In this document: in pieces, positions 1 to 8,053 of the stretch
Layout of the letters: each line of letters starts with the position of its first letter
Position numbering within the stretch: the first letter of the stretch is position 1
Origin: Cephalothrix spiralis
Lineage: Eukaryota > Nemertea > Palaeonemertea > Archinemertea > Cephalotrichidae
DNA length: 11,438 bases
Reading direction: 5' to 3'
Assembly (NCBI GenBank): GCA_032353305.1
Contig: JAUCNG010373706.1
Location: 1-11,438 of the forward strand
Notes under the pieces: generated by a model
Databases searched by the model: none
Told to the model about the DNA's origin: nothing
What the model saw: only the letters and a program-made list of their open reading frames with translations
Position numbers and translations under genes: made by a program

Positions 1-349
1 CAAGTTCTTAATTTTTATAACCAATTGCTGAGTACTGACTTTAGTATGTCAGCCTTTCCATAGAAAAGCAGAGAGGCTGAGCCCTGAAGGTAAAGGGGGG
101 GGGGAGGGGTTACGTTTCCCGCTTCCTGATAAAAATAATGGGTTTTCCCGCGCCCGCTTTCGCTAAATCACTTTTTCCGCTATCGTTAACAATTTCAATT
201 TTCCCGTTCCCCTTAGCAATTTTTGGCCCTTTACTCACTTCCCGCTATACCCCCTTTAGACCCTCGTGAAGATAAGACTTGGAAATTGAAGTTGACTTTT
301 TGAGTTTATTGTAAAATTGAAATACGGATATTTATATTTTTGATTTAAG
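1..349. other. Non-coding, presumed hexosaminidase intron, with TTCCCGC-rich tract
   Basis: No exon for the preceding GH20 segment was recognised. It contains a run of ten G (95-104) and, over about 115-255, five variants of T(n)CCCGC/T(n)CCGCT in a pyrimidine-rich tract. The last part before 349 is the T-rich acceptor region of the first visible exon. Confidence 0.6.
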
Positions 350-451
350 GATGCTATGGCATGGAATAAATTCAACGTATTTCACTGGCACATTGTGGAT
401 GACCAATCATTTCCATACACTAGTAAAAAATTTCCTGATCTGAGCAAAAAG
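350..451 (+). CDS. GH20 hexosaminidase exon (DAMAWNK...DLSKK)
   Basis: The acceptor follows a T-rich tract (..tttgatttaag) and the donor is aag|gtacag. The 102 nt encode exactly 34 codons (phase 0 at both ends). The segment carries [11 protein letters not shown], the substrate-pocket strand of the GH20 barrel, and ends FPDLSKK as animal hexosaminidases do before the next GxY segment. Confidence 0.9.
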
Positions 452-3400
452 GTACAGTTCACTCATGATATATTATAATTTGTATATTTCATACTTAAGC
501 ATTTTATTGATATTAACAGACAGACAAGGAATATGCAATTAAATTTTCATGTTTGTAAGCCATTTTTGAATAGCAATCGCGTCTGTTCTAGACAATATTT
601 CGCAATATATATTCAGCAGCGCACACGTTTTCTCTATACCCTAAAAACGATGATTTGTAAAACAGGGTTTTGACATTTTCTATTATTTTCGTTTTTCGAA
701 AAAAATTATTATTTGTAATGGATCCGTAAACAAAAGGCATAAAGACATTGAATAAGATAAAATAGAGCTCAAGAAAAACCAAAATGTGAACTTATCGTCG
801 TATTTGAAACATTCCTCAAAAACTGCTTATATGATGATCAAAACTGTTTTAAAAAACTGCACGATGCGTATCATATTTTCTTTCAGGGTGCCTACACACC
901 AAGTCATATTTATTCACAAGAAGATGTTGCCAATGTCATTGAATATGGGCGATTACGTGGTATTCGAATCATTCCAGAATTTGATACTCCAGGTCTGTAT
1001 TAAAGCATTAAAGTTAAAGTCAATCGGGGCATTATAACAGTCTTACATTGCAATGTAAGACTGGCTCCCGTCCCCTAAAATGGCATCAAAAGTTACAGTT
1101 ATTTGCTTTATCTTGACAATTAGTACTTTTAAAGATGATGAAATTATATACATGTACAATACATATAACTCAACAATACTCTTTGGCAAGTATAGTTGAT
1201 AAGGACCAATTTGATAATCAATCTGAAATCTATTGTTCTTATATTATTGTTTACCATTTACGTTCTCAATGGCAAATGCTAGCTACAAAAGGCTGGGTAA
1301 ATCATGGAAGGTAATGCAACTTTTTGAATACGGACGATAGAAGATCTGAAAATTATTCCTTTGTAAAAGGTTCATGTTTTTTATTTATTTTATTTTTATT
1401 CTAAAATTACAGTGTTTTCTAAAAAATAGTAGTTGATTAACCGTAACGTCAGAACAAATGATTAAATACAAATAGTGGGCCAAAAAAGCGTATCGAAAAT
1501 ACACATAGTACACAATTGGATGGAAATATTGGCGAGGGCAATTATTTTTGTACCAAAAGTGCCCCCCAGCGGTTTAGCATATTGGCGGATAGTTGACCCC
1601 CACAAACTATATATTTCTGGAAAGGTCTTGGAAAATGCTGATCCCTTGGGGGTTTAGATTTTTGCCCCACCCCCAGGGGTCGGTCTGATCACTTTTTGGG
1701 GTTTAATTGACCAGCCCTACCCCTGGGGGCAAACATTTTTTTCTGATTTTTTTAAAAATCTCAAAAATCACATTTTTTGTCCCCCACTCCTACCCAAGGG
1801 TGGGGCTAAAATCTAAACCCCCCGAGGGATCAGCATTTTCCAAGACCTTTCCAAAAATATATAGTTTGTGGGGTCAACTATCCGCCAATATGCTAAACCG
1901 CTGGGGGGAGGCACTTTTGGTACAAAAATAATTGCCCTCGCCAATTTTTCCATCCAATTGTGTACATAAATTCTACAAAATTAATGGTAAATAATCGGGT
2001 TTAAAAATGTTCCATTGTCTATAGGGTACATGATGATTGTGACATTCTTTTTTATACATGTAGGTCACAGCCTATCAATGGGGAAAAGTCAACCTGAACT
2101 ACTTACGAAATGTTACTCTGGCGGCAAATTTAACGGAAATTATGGGCCTATAGATCCAACTAAAACAAGTACATATGATTTCATCGCTTCATTATTTGGT
2201 GAACTCGCCTCAGTGTTTGCTGATAAGTATGTCCATCTTGGTGGAGATGAAGTAGACTTTACATGCTGGTTAGATTTTTTCTCAAATTATAGCATTAGAG
2301 ACTTGCAGTGCTCCAAGTTGTCCTACTTTTTAGCAAGTTAGACCAAAATATGAATTTTTCTGCCTTATTTTGACGTCAAAATGCAAATTTTTCGGCCCTT
2401 TTTAACGAATTATGACTCATTATTATTCTTATCTTTAGATATCTGACTACTTGATGCTTTACCTAAAAATTCAACTAAATAACTAGATATATTGGCCTAA
2501 TGAACCTCCAATTTCACGTATTTGTCTGGATTTATATTGTCCTACTTAATTTCCGAAAAAGTCCTATTTTTTTAGGGGGCAGACTTGGAGCACTGGCGTT
2601 TTTCCAATAATATTGGATAATTATAACATTTCTAGATGACGTCATATTATTGTGACTTAATAACTGCAATTTTCCATCACTCTAAAATTGTTATTAATGT
2701 GAATATCCACATTGCATTTAAATTTCTATCATCACTAACTTCAATAGTTAATTCAATAACCAGCTTTAAAAAACTTTTAAAGAACAAAACATATTTTACC
2801 TATTTTAAGTTCCAGATGAAGTCTGTTAGTTTATGTTTTAAACATGTTATCTCAATATGTACGACCCCGGGAGAGAAATGGCGAAAGCTGATTTGAACGT
2901 GGCTCACTGCCTTATTTAATTACTGTTATATGCTATACTGAATAAAGAAAGTTATATAATTTATGATCGGATTTTGGCCTAATCGGGAAATTGAACTGAG
3001 ACTTTGGGGATTGATGCAGATCCCTAATGTTTGTTTTTTTGCGCCCCCCCCCCTATTTTAAATTTTTTAGATCTATAAGACTTTCTAAAATAATCGTCGA
3101 CTGTCTAAAATAGGCGTCGAGTTGAAAATATTATTTTAGACTCTAGACAAACTGCAATATCGCTATTATTTTTAAGTTACCCTTTTCGTGATCGAACCAA
3201 TAAAATACTTGTTCCATCGTAGTGTGCTATAGTACACCGATGGCATAGATGATCATAGATCATCTCTTTACTAGTTCCATCGACTACCTTTTCAAAAACA
3301 CTCACTCAGAAGAACACTAACTTAAAAGATTTCCCTATTTTTTGAGTAATTTGTCTCCTGGTTAGACTTTGCCAATTTTAAATGAGCTGCATCCTGTGCC

Positions 3401-6259
3401 CAAAACTGTATGCAAGAGAGTGTGAATCCAAACATGTGCATAAAATTTCCTTACTTCTAATAAGAGTAAACAGACAAGACGGTTCCCAGACTGACATAAT
3501 ATTTGATGATATATTTTTTTTACCTATGCAAGACATTTTTTTAGTAATATAATTTTGATTCAATATTAATCAATATACATGTATCTTACTTATTTTCTCA
3601 GGAAGTCGAACCCGAACATCACTGCTTTCATGAAAGAGCACAAATTTGGTAATAATTACGCGTTATTGGAGCAATACTACATGCAAAAGTAAGTAATGTC
3701 TTAGAATAACTTGTGTATCGATTGAATTAATTCCCGAATATTCATATGAATTAGAGCTCGACCAACTACAATCCGAATGTCCGCTAGACAGAAGATCACA
3801 AGTTTATTTAACATGTCGTTTATATGAGCGTTTTGTTCATGGAGAGCAATTGTAATGTCTCGTTCGTTCCTTTAGCACTTTTCATCGTGAAAAACCTTGG
3901 GCAAGTTTCTGGGCTCACGGGCTCACGTTGATTTCGGGGTTGCTCGGTCAGGTTAAATGCGTGGTGTTAGATGACTTTTCTCTAGGGATGCTTCCTCTTT
4001 GCCAGTCGATCTCTGGTATATGAGAAATACGAATGTTCTTATTTTTTTGCGCTAACTGTAGAAATAACTTTTAAAGGGTAATTTTGTTGTGCTAATAAAC
4101 TTCTATTCTTCCAGAGTATTGGACATCGTTTCATTTAATAAAAAAGGTTATGTCATCTGGCAAGAAGTTATCGATAACGGCTGCAAGGTATGATATTTAT
4201 TTTAACACATTCTGAGATAATGCTGCTTGAGGGGGGTAAAAACATTATTGTTTATGGAAAACTGGTGGAGGAAAATAAAATTGTCATTACCTTTCCAAAA
4301 ATATATATAGTTTGTGGGCCGCCAATATGCTAAACAGCTTTTGCACATCTAATTTCGTAGATTTTACCCGTGTGTGCGTTCGTTTCTTGCATTTTGTCGG
4401 ATTGATAACAAAGGTCCAATCCTATCGCTCATCTGAGCCCTTCTATTCTTCAATGTGTTTTGTTTGAAACTATATGTAGCGATAATTTTGTCCTCAATAT
4501 TGTCAAAGCAGATGTGTTACCTTTTAATAAGAAAAACTACCTTTCTCATGTGACCAATGTGATCGGTTCAACAATCATTAAGAATTAACAATAGGACACT
4601 CACGAAAATTAATTTTTTTCTTTAAGTTTCATTTGAGTTTTAGAGTACATTTACATGTACACTTAGGAATAACCAGAGTAGGTACCAATTTTTGGAGGGC
4701 CAAAAACGTGATTTTCAAAAAAACTCAGGAAATCACGTTTTTTCTCATGAGTAGCCTGGGCCGGGATCGGTGTAGTTGTGTCATATCCCTCGGTAGCTTT
4801 ACTTTGGTGTCGACCAGAGCTTGTTAGATATACGTTTACTCAAGAATTTATCAATAAATTTATTAAACTTTTAAAATAAAAATCGTATTGTTAATTTTAG
4901 GTAAAGCCAGACACAGTTGTGGAAGTTTGGAAGTCTCCATATAAACCCGAATTATTGAAGTCGACTAAAATGGGGTTAACAACGCTTTTGTCATCATGTT
5001 GGTATCTAAATTATATTTCCTATGGTGAAGACTGGAAAAAATATTATGCATGTGACCCCCAAGATTTTGACGGTAAGTGTTCAGATATTCAGTATCAGTG
5101 CTGAAGATCCAGCAGGCCCGGTCTCGGAGCACTTTCGCTGACATATTCAGTCCTGTACTCCTGTCATCAGGTCCTATGTTCTATATACCGGACCTATGCT
5201 GGTTTACTCCGAAAAAGGGAGGTTCCCATGCGGAAAGACATCATAGTTAACGTGACCGAGCCACCCTGGAAACATTGTGAGCTGATGTACGTCCAAGGTT
5301 CTTCACAATGGGAAGTTGTGCAGGAACACACAGGACTCGAACCAGGGACCCAAGATTACAAGTCGGGCGCCCTTACCACTATACCAACCCGACAAAATTA
5401 AAAATCGCCCTTTCTCTAGGACAAAATGTGACTATAAAATCAACGTGATTTTTCAATTAAGTTTGTATCTCTCCGAAGATTAAACTTCTTCTCACAATAG
5501 TGTAAAAAATAGAAAGAACTGTCAAAATGTTTTTGCACTCTCTTCGCTCGGCTCAATAATTGTTATAATTTAGCTCTTCATATCAGCAGGATCCGCAGCA
5601 GTCTAAACGAGAATTCATTTAAAATCCTATAATATTTCAAAGTGCTATTTTGCTAAATCCCTAAATAAAAAAAGTCTTAAGACCAATGATCTTCGTATTG
5701 GAAAACTTCTGGTAATGTCGGGCGCGAAGAAATATTAATTTTTTTATTGATTTTTTTGTCAAATATATCTTCGAAGGTCCCTGTGAAATCGCCCCCTTTG
5801 AAACGTCAATATGTCAGAAAATCTCAGAAAATTGTACTTAATTTATATTTCTGAAATTTTTTACCTGTTTATTCAATTTTCCTGATATTTTGTGCGACAT
5901 TAGGATTCCCAGACCTGCGATCACCCTGTAATTCAGGTCCCAGAATCCCAACTTAAGATTATGTTACGACACAAAAAGACCAAATTTAAAAAAATTCGAC
6001 CCAATCAAATTTAGATATTGGTGCAACAAATAAATATTGAATTTAATTTAATTTAGCTTCAATATTGGTGGAGGAGATGGAATTTGAAATATATCCTTTC
6101 TCTTGAATAAAATGTGATTATATATATTTATAAACGAAGATTAATGAACTTTGTATTTTGTCTTACAGGCACTGAAAAACAGAAAGAACTCGTTATCGGT
6201 GGAGAAGCTTGCGTATGGGGTGAATATGTCGACAACACGAATGTTTTATCAAGAATGTG
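350..6259 (+). CDS. HEXA/HEXB-like: Beta-N-acetylhexosaminidase (GH20), partial gene, seven internal exons
   Basis: Exons 350-451, 887-992, 2064-2268, 3602-3688, 4115-4187, 4901-5072 and 6169-6259 splice into one open frame of 279 residues; every intron is GT..AG and every phase matches. The product resembles animal lysosomal beta-hexosaminidase, which removes terminal GlcNAc/GalNAc from glycans and glycolipids. Visible hallmarks by fragment residue: [11 protein letters not shown] (8-18), EFDTPGH (65-71), [12 protein letters not shown] (127-138) with catalytic Asp131-Glu132, WQEV (182-185), WYLN (around 226) and [12 protein letters not shown] (259-270). Cys86 and Cys137 match a disulfide known in human HEXA. 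The N-terminal GH20b domain, the signal peptide and roughly the last 80 residues are not in the window, so alpha or beta subunit type and start are undecided. No frameshift or stop was found in the visible part. The family call is very secure; completeness of the gene is not. Confidence 0.93.
452..886. other. Hexosaminidase intron, 435 bp
   Basis: AT-rich non-coding sequence ending in a good polypyrimidine acceptor (ttttctttcag). The short open frames on both strands have no recognisable protein content. No repeat was identified. Confidence 0.75.
887..992 (+). CDS. GH20 hexosaminidase exon ([10 protein letters not shown]...EFDTPG)
   Basis: The acceptor is ttttctttcag|GGT and the donor is CCAG|gtctgt. 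It holds 35 codons plus one base (phase 1). It encodes [18 protein letters not shown]; the split Gly is completed by GT at 2064, giving the DTPGH motif whose His contacts the active site in human HEXA. Confidence 0.9.
1038..1063. repeat. Perfect 26-bp palindrome
   Basis: The half-site CAGTCTTACATTG is followed directly by its exact reverse complement with no spacer. Symmetry ends abruptly on both sides. A 26-bp perfect palindrome is far beyond chance in 11 kb; it may be two element termini fused head to head, or a hairpin-forming site. The element family is unknown. Confidence 0.85.
1508..1965. mobile_element. Foldback / MITE element with about 165-bp terminal inverted repeats
   Basis: The left arm 1508-1672 is the reverse complement of 1798-1965 with only scattered mismatches and a few small indels (about 95% identical by eye). 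The outer 16 bases (GTACACAATTGGATGG) are perfect. The loop holds a second inverted repeat, 1670-1691 against 1708-1729 (22 bp, three mismatches), then T-rich sequence. No transposase is encoded; open frames across it are by-products of the arms. ATA flanks both ends and could be a 3-bp target duplication, but it is too short to trust. The superfamily is not assignable by eye. It lies wholly within a hexosaminidase intron. Confidence 0.88.
2064..2268 (+). CDS. GH20 hexosaminidase catalytic exon ([12 protein letters not shown])
   Basis: The acceptor is tacatgtag|GTCAC and the donor is TGCTG|gttaga; 205 nt, phase 1 in and phase 2 out. It carries the invariant HLGGDE with the proton-donor Glu and its Asp partner, plus the KCYSGG and FTCW cysteines. 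Reading stays open for about 70 bp past the donor into intron sequence; homology ends at the donor, and the split Trp (TG|G) is completed at 3602. Confidence 0.95.
2306..2595. mobile_element. Short hAT-like MITE, 290 bp
   Basis: The termini are perfect 13-bp inverted repeats, CAGTGCTCCAAGT at the left and its reverse complement at the right. A start of CAGTG or CAGNG is typical of hAT-superfamily ends. The interior is AT-rich, has no open frame, and carries a perfect 16-bp palindrome at 2367-2382. The 8-bp flanks (GAGACTTG and GCGTTTTT) do not match as a hAT target duplication, so either it has decayed or the ends are misjudged. The left end starts only 37 bp after the catalytic-exon donor. 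Confidence 0.6.
2367..2382. repeat. 16-bp perfect palindrome around TGACGTCA
   Basis: ATTTTGACGTCAAAAT is perfectly self-complementary and centred on a CRE-type octamer, inside the hAT-like MITE. It may be an internal hairpin of the element rather than a functional regulatory site. Confidence 0.7.
3079..3118. repeat. Two-copy 20-bp tandem duplication
   Basis: 3079-3098 and 3099-3118 are adjacent 20-bp units with three mismatches, sharing the cores TCTAAAATA and CGTC. It is a small local duplication in intron sequence with no apparent function. Confidence 0.6.
3602..3688 (+). CDS. GH20 hexosaminidase exon ([10 protein letters not shown]...YYMQK)
   Basis: The acceptor is ttattttctcag|G and the donor AA|gtaagt is consensus. 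87 nt, phase 2 in and out. It matches the helix after the catalytic motif in animal hexosaminidases ([14 protein letters not shown]). It is too short to stand out as an open frame and was found by homology and phase. Confidence 0.88.
3689..4114. other. Hexosaminidase intron, 426 bp
   Basis: The donor is gtaagt and the acceptor follows ttctattcttccag. It contains a direct doublet of GGGCTCAC at 3911-3926. Nothing else was recognised. Confidence 0.75.
4115..4187 (+). CDS. GH20 hexosaminidase exon (VLDIVSF...[10 protein letters not shown])
   Basis: The acceptor is ttcttccag|A and the donor is CAAG|gtatga. 73 nt, phase 2 in and 0 out. It encodes [12 protein letters not shown], where the conserved Trp lines the GH20 sugar pocket. 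Confidence 0.88.
4289..4338 (+). mobile_element. Fragment of the foldback-element arm
   Basis: The sequence closely matches the right arm of the 1508-1965 element (around 1844-1905), sharing CTTTCCAAAAATATATA, TAGTTTGTGGG and CCGCCAATATGCTAAAC. The roughly 9-10 bases between the last two blocks are missing. This is a decayed relative of the same family and shows that the family is dispersed. Confidence 0.75.
4702..4742. repeat. Hairpin with 13-bp perfect arms
   Basis: 4702-4714 (AAAAACGTGATTT) is the exact reverse complement of 4730-4742, with a 15-base loop. The arm resembles the T-rich interior of the 1508-1965 foldback element read in reverse, so it may be another eroded part of that family. 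Confidence 0.6.
4901..5072 (+). CDS. GH20 hexosaminidase exon ([10 protein letters not shown]...DPQDFD)
   Basis: The acceptor is gttaattttag|GTA and the donor is GACG|gtaagt. 172 nt, phase 0 in and 1 out. It encodes [20 protein letters not shown] and [11 protein letters not shown]. The WYLN Tyr is the conserved active-site residue. The next two residues read Asn-Tyr, where human alpha has Asn-Arg and human beta has Asp-Leu. Confidence 0.92.
5073..6168. other. Hexosaminidase intron, 1096 bp
   Basis: The first third is a reverse-oriented tRNA-derived SINE (about 5100-5393). The remainder (5394-6168) is AT-rich with no recognised exon or repeat, and it ends in a consensus acceptor (tgtcttacag). 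The donor gtaagt is intact although the SINE starts within about 30 bp of it. Confidence 0.75.
5100..5393 (-). mobile_element. tRNA-derived SINE (tRNA-Thr-like head)
   Basis: On the minus strand 5393-5322 is tRNA-like: a 5' GTCGGGT, an A-box-like stretch TTGGTATAGTGGTAAG, an anticodon-loop-like CTTGTAA (TGT, Thr), and a B box GGTTCGAGTCC (5343-5333). Arms pair imperfectly, so this is a degenerate pol III promoter head rather than a working tRNA gene. A more GC-rich body continues to about 5100. The 3' boundary is not defined; no clear A-tail or target duplication was seen. Confidence 0.8.
6169..6259 (+). CDS. GH20 hexosaminidase exon ([21 protein letters not shown])
   Basis: The acceptor is tttgtcttacag|GC and the donor is ATGTG|gtaagt. 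91 nt, phase 1 in and 2 out. It contains [15 protein letters not shown], with the Trp and Glu that bind the GlcNAc/GalNAc ring in the family. The last codon (Trp) is split; the expected following exon (PRA.. then a conserved AERLW segment) was not found in the window. Confidence 0.92.
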
Positions 6260-6900
6260 GTAAGTGTAGAGTGAACAAGATGGTTTTCACTATGTGAAAT
6301 TTTCTGCTTGTAAAAAATATATGGGCAATTGGCGACAGAATTCGAGAAACCACAAGTCATATATAGGATAAAAGACTAAAGGACATTCCCTAAATTTCGG
6401 GACGTGATAGAAAATTCAAAGTGACATACGTCTTCGACATGTTACCCTGTAAATCATGTGGTCGTTACATGCATCACTTCTGAAATGGTTATGTTACTAA
6501 AATTTAGCTGAATTTCTTGTGTTAAAACTGTTTAGCTGCAACTCAATATCAGTAATAACGCATTCGCTTATTATTATTACTGATAAAGATAAAGCATGTT
6601 GGTTTCAAAGTATATCAAAATCCACAATAACGAAAGTAAGTAACGAAGAATTTAGACATTTTCGACGTTTGAATGTTATCTAAGATCTATGATCAGAGTA
6701 TGAGGGTGTTGCATACGGATAAGCTATTTTTTTTTAATCTGATCTATTTTGACAGTCTTTACTGGTCCCTGTATGTTTGCTCAATCAGCTATGCAATAGT
6801 ACTCACATTTAGAAGGAATTTCTAAGGTAGGCTATATGTGACACAGGGGGATGTATGGAAGCTTCAGGCACCAACGTATGTAAGCCAACTGTATTACATG
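6260..6900. other. Non-coding; start of hexosaminidase intron or intergenic space
   Basis: It opens with a consensus donor (gtaagt). The expected final GH20 exon was sought here and not found. It contains a hairpin with 12-bp perfect arms (6547-6558 and 6574-6585). No other feature was recognised. Confidence 0.65.
6547..6585. repeat. Hairpin with 12-bp perfect arms
   Basis: TATCAGTAATAA (6547-6558) is the exact reverse complement of 6574-6585, with a 15-base loop. It may be the remnant of a small inverted-repeat element; no relative was seen in the window. Confidence 0.55.
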
Positions 6901-6906
6901 TTTATT
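6901..6906 (-). terminator. Candidate poly(A) signal of the kinase-TPR gene
   Basis: AATAAA on the minus strand, 75 bp beyond the TGA at 6983-6981. Position and hexamer fit a short 3' UTR. The cleavage site cannot be located from sequence alone. Confidence 0.55.
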
Positions 6907-6980
6907 GTCAAGCCTCGTCATCATTTCACAATTTAAGTTCCATGCGACGCTGTTTGTTGCATTATATATAGGTACGGATT

Positions 6981-8053
6981 TCAATTTGAACTACTTAAAT
7001 TGGTCAACATTTCTAGAAAAATGTTTTCCCTCATTGCTTGTGCTTCCTTCAGATAGTATTTTGCTGTTTGAGGGTTTTCAAGCATTCTATGCGATTCACT
7101 TAAACGTTCAAAACTGTCGACAATATCTTTCGAATCGAGATGATTTCCGTGGACTTTTCTTCTCATTTCTATTTCTTCCTCCAAATTTCTTATTGCTTTT
7201 TTATGTTCTTTTAAATTTGTGTATGTAGCTGCCCTATTATAAAGGCTGTCTGCGATTTTATCAGAATGCCAATCCTTGCCGTGAACATTTCTTCTCATTT
7301 GAATACTTTGTCCAAAACAATCTATTCCTTTTCTGAGTTCATCTAAATCTTTGAATCCACAACCCATATTATTTAGGCTGTTTGCGATGTCATCAGATTG
7401 TGAATCCTTGCCGTGAATATTTCTTCTCATTTGAATACTTTGTTCCCAACAATCTAATGCTTTTCCGGAATCTCCTAAATCATTGTGTGCTTTACCCATA
7501 CTATTTAGGCTGCTTGCTATGTCATCAGATTGTGAATCCTTGCCGTGAACATTACTTCTCATTTGAATACATTGTTCAAAACAATCTAACGCTTTTCTGG
7601 AATCTCCTAAATGATCATATGCTTTACCCATACTATTTAGGCTGCTTGCTATGTCATCAGATTGTGAATCCTTGCCGTGAACATTTATTCGCATTTGAAT
7701 ACATTGTTCAAAACAATATATTGCACTTATGGAATCTCCTAATTCATTGTATACATTACCCATATTATTAATGCTGTTTGCGATGTCATCAGATTGCGAA
7801 TCCTTGCCATGAACATTTCTTCGTATACGAATACTTTGTTCAATGTAATCCATTCCTTTTTTGAATTCATCCATTTTCCAATAACAGAATCCAATCGTAT
7901 CTAAAGTCGTTGCAATATCATCTGAATCAGCTTCCTCACCTTGAATAGACCTCTTGATTTTTAAACTTTCCGTTAGGCAATCTAAAGCTTCTTTATAATC
8001 TTCCGAATCGATGTAACTATGACCTTCAGCGTAAAGCTCCTTGGCTCTTTCAT
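6981..8053 (-). CDS. TPR-repeat exon, eight 44-aa units
   Basis: 1073 nt, phase 1 in, ending with TGA. Unit boundaries in the fused protein: 297-340, 341-384, 385-428, 429-472, 473-516, 517-560, 561-604 and 605-651. The consensus has MG at 8-9, Y or F at 12, a KALDCFEQ-type second helix and a NVHGKDSQSDD linker. Units 3-6 are nearly identical; units 1, 7 and 8 are diverged caps. Open reading continues upstream of 8053 to an ATG at 8135, but those 27 residues are low-complexity intron translation, and a pyrimidine-rich acceptor sits exactly where the TPR homology starts. Confidence 0.9.

Larger units (their letters stand above)
993..2063. other. Hexosaminidase intron, 1071 bp
   Basis: It holds the 26-bp palindrome at 1038-1063 and the foldback element at 1508-1965. 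The element ends about 100 bp before the acceptor of the catalytic exon, so the branch point and pyrimidine tract lie in the unaffected 1966-2063 stretch. The rest is AT-rich with nothing recognised. Confidence 0.8.
2269..3601. other. Hexosaminidase intron, 1333 bp
   Basis: It contains the hAT-like MITE (2306-2595), a CRE-like octamer TGACGTCA at 2637-2644, a run of ten C near 3044-3053, a 20-bp imperfect tandem duplication at 3079-3118, and short inverted repeats around the GTTCCATCG sequence near 3212-3290. No coding content was recognised. It ends in a strong acceptor (ttattttctcag). Confidence 0.75.
4188..4900. other. Hexosaminidase intron, 713 bp
   Basis: It contains an eroded piece of the foldback-element arm (4289-4338) and a hairpin with 13-bp perfect arms at 4702-4714 and 4730-4742. 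A short open frame at 4633-4827 has no recognisable content. It ends in a T-rich acceptor (ttaattttag). Confidence 0.75.

Noticed and set aside
720-731. GGATCCGTAAAC shared with 10427-10438 as a dispersed repeat
   Set aside because: A 12-base match is expected by chance a few times in a window of this size, and the flanks do not align.
1475-1931. Open frames across 1475-1657 and 1707-1931
   Set aside because: They fall in the two arms of the foldback element and encode near mirror-image low-quality peptides; there is no transposase motif.
2269-2341. Extension of the catalytic exon to a stop at 2341
   Set aside because: GH20 homology stops at the GT at 2269, and the split Trp codon is completed correctly at 3602.
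5322-5393. Functional tRNA-Thr gene
   Set aside because: Anticodon and T-arm stems pair poorly, and the sequence continues into a longer non-tRNA body, as in a SINE.
7382-7771. Plus-strand 129-codon open frame with an internal repeated pattern
   Set aside because: It is the antisense reading of TPR units 3-6; its periodicity comes from the 132-bp coding repeat on the other strand.
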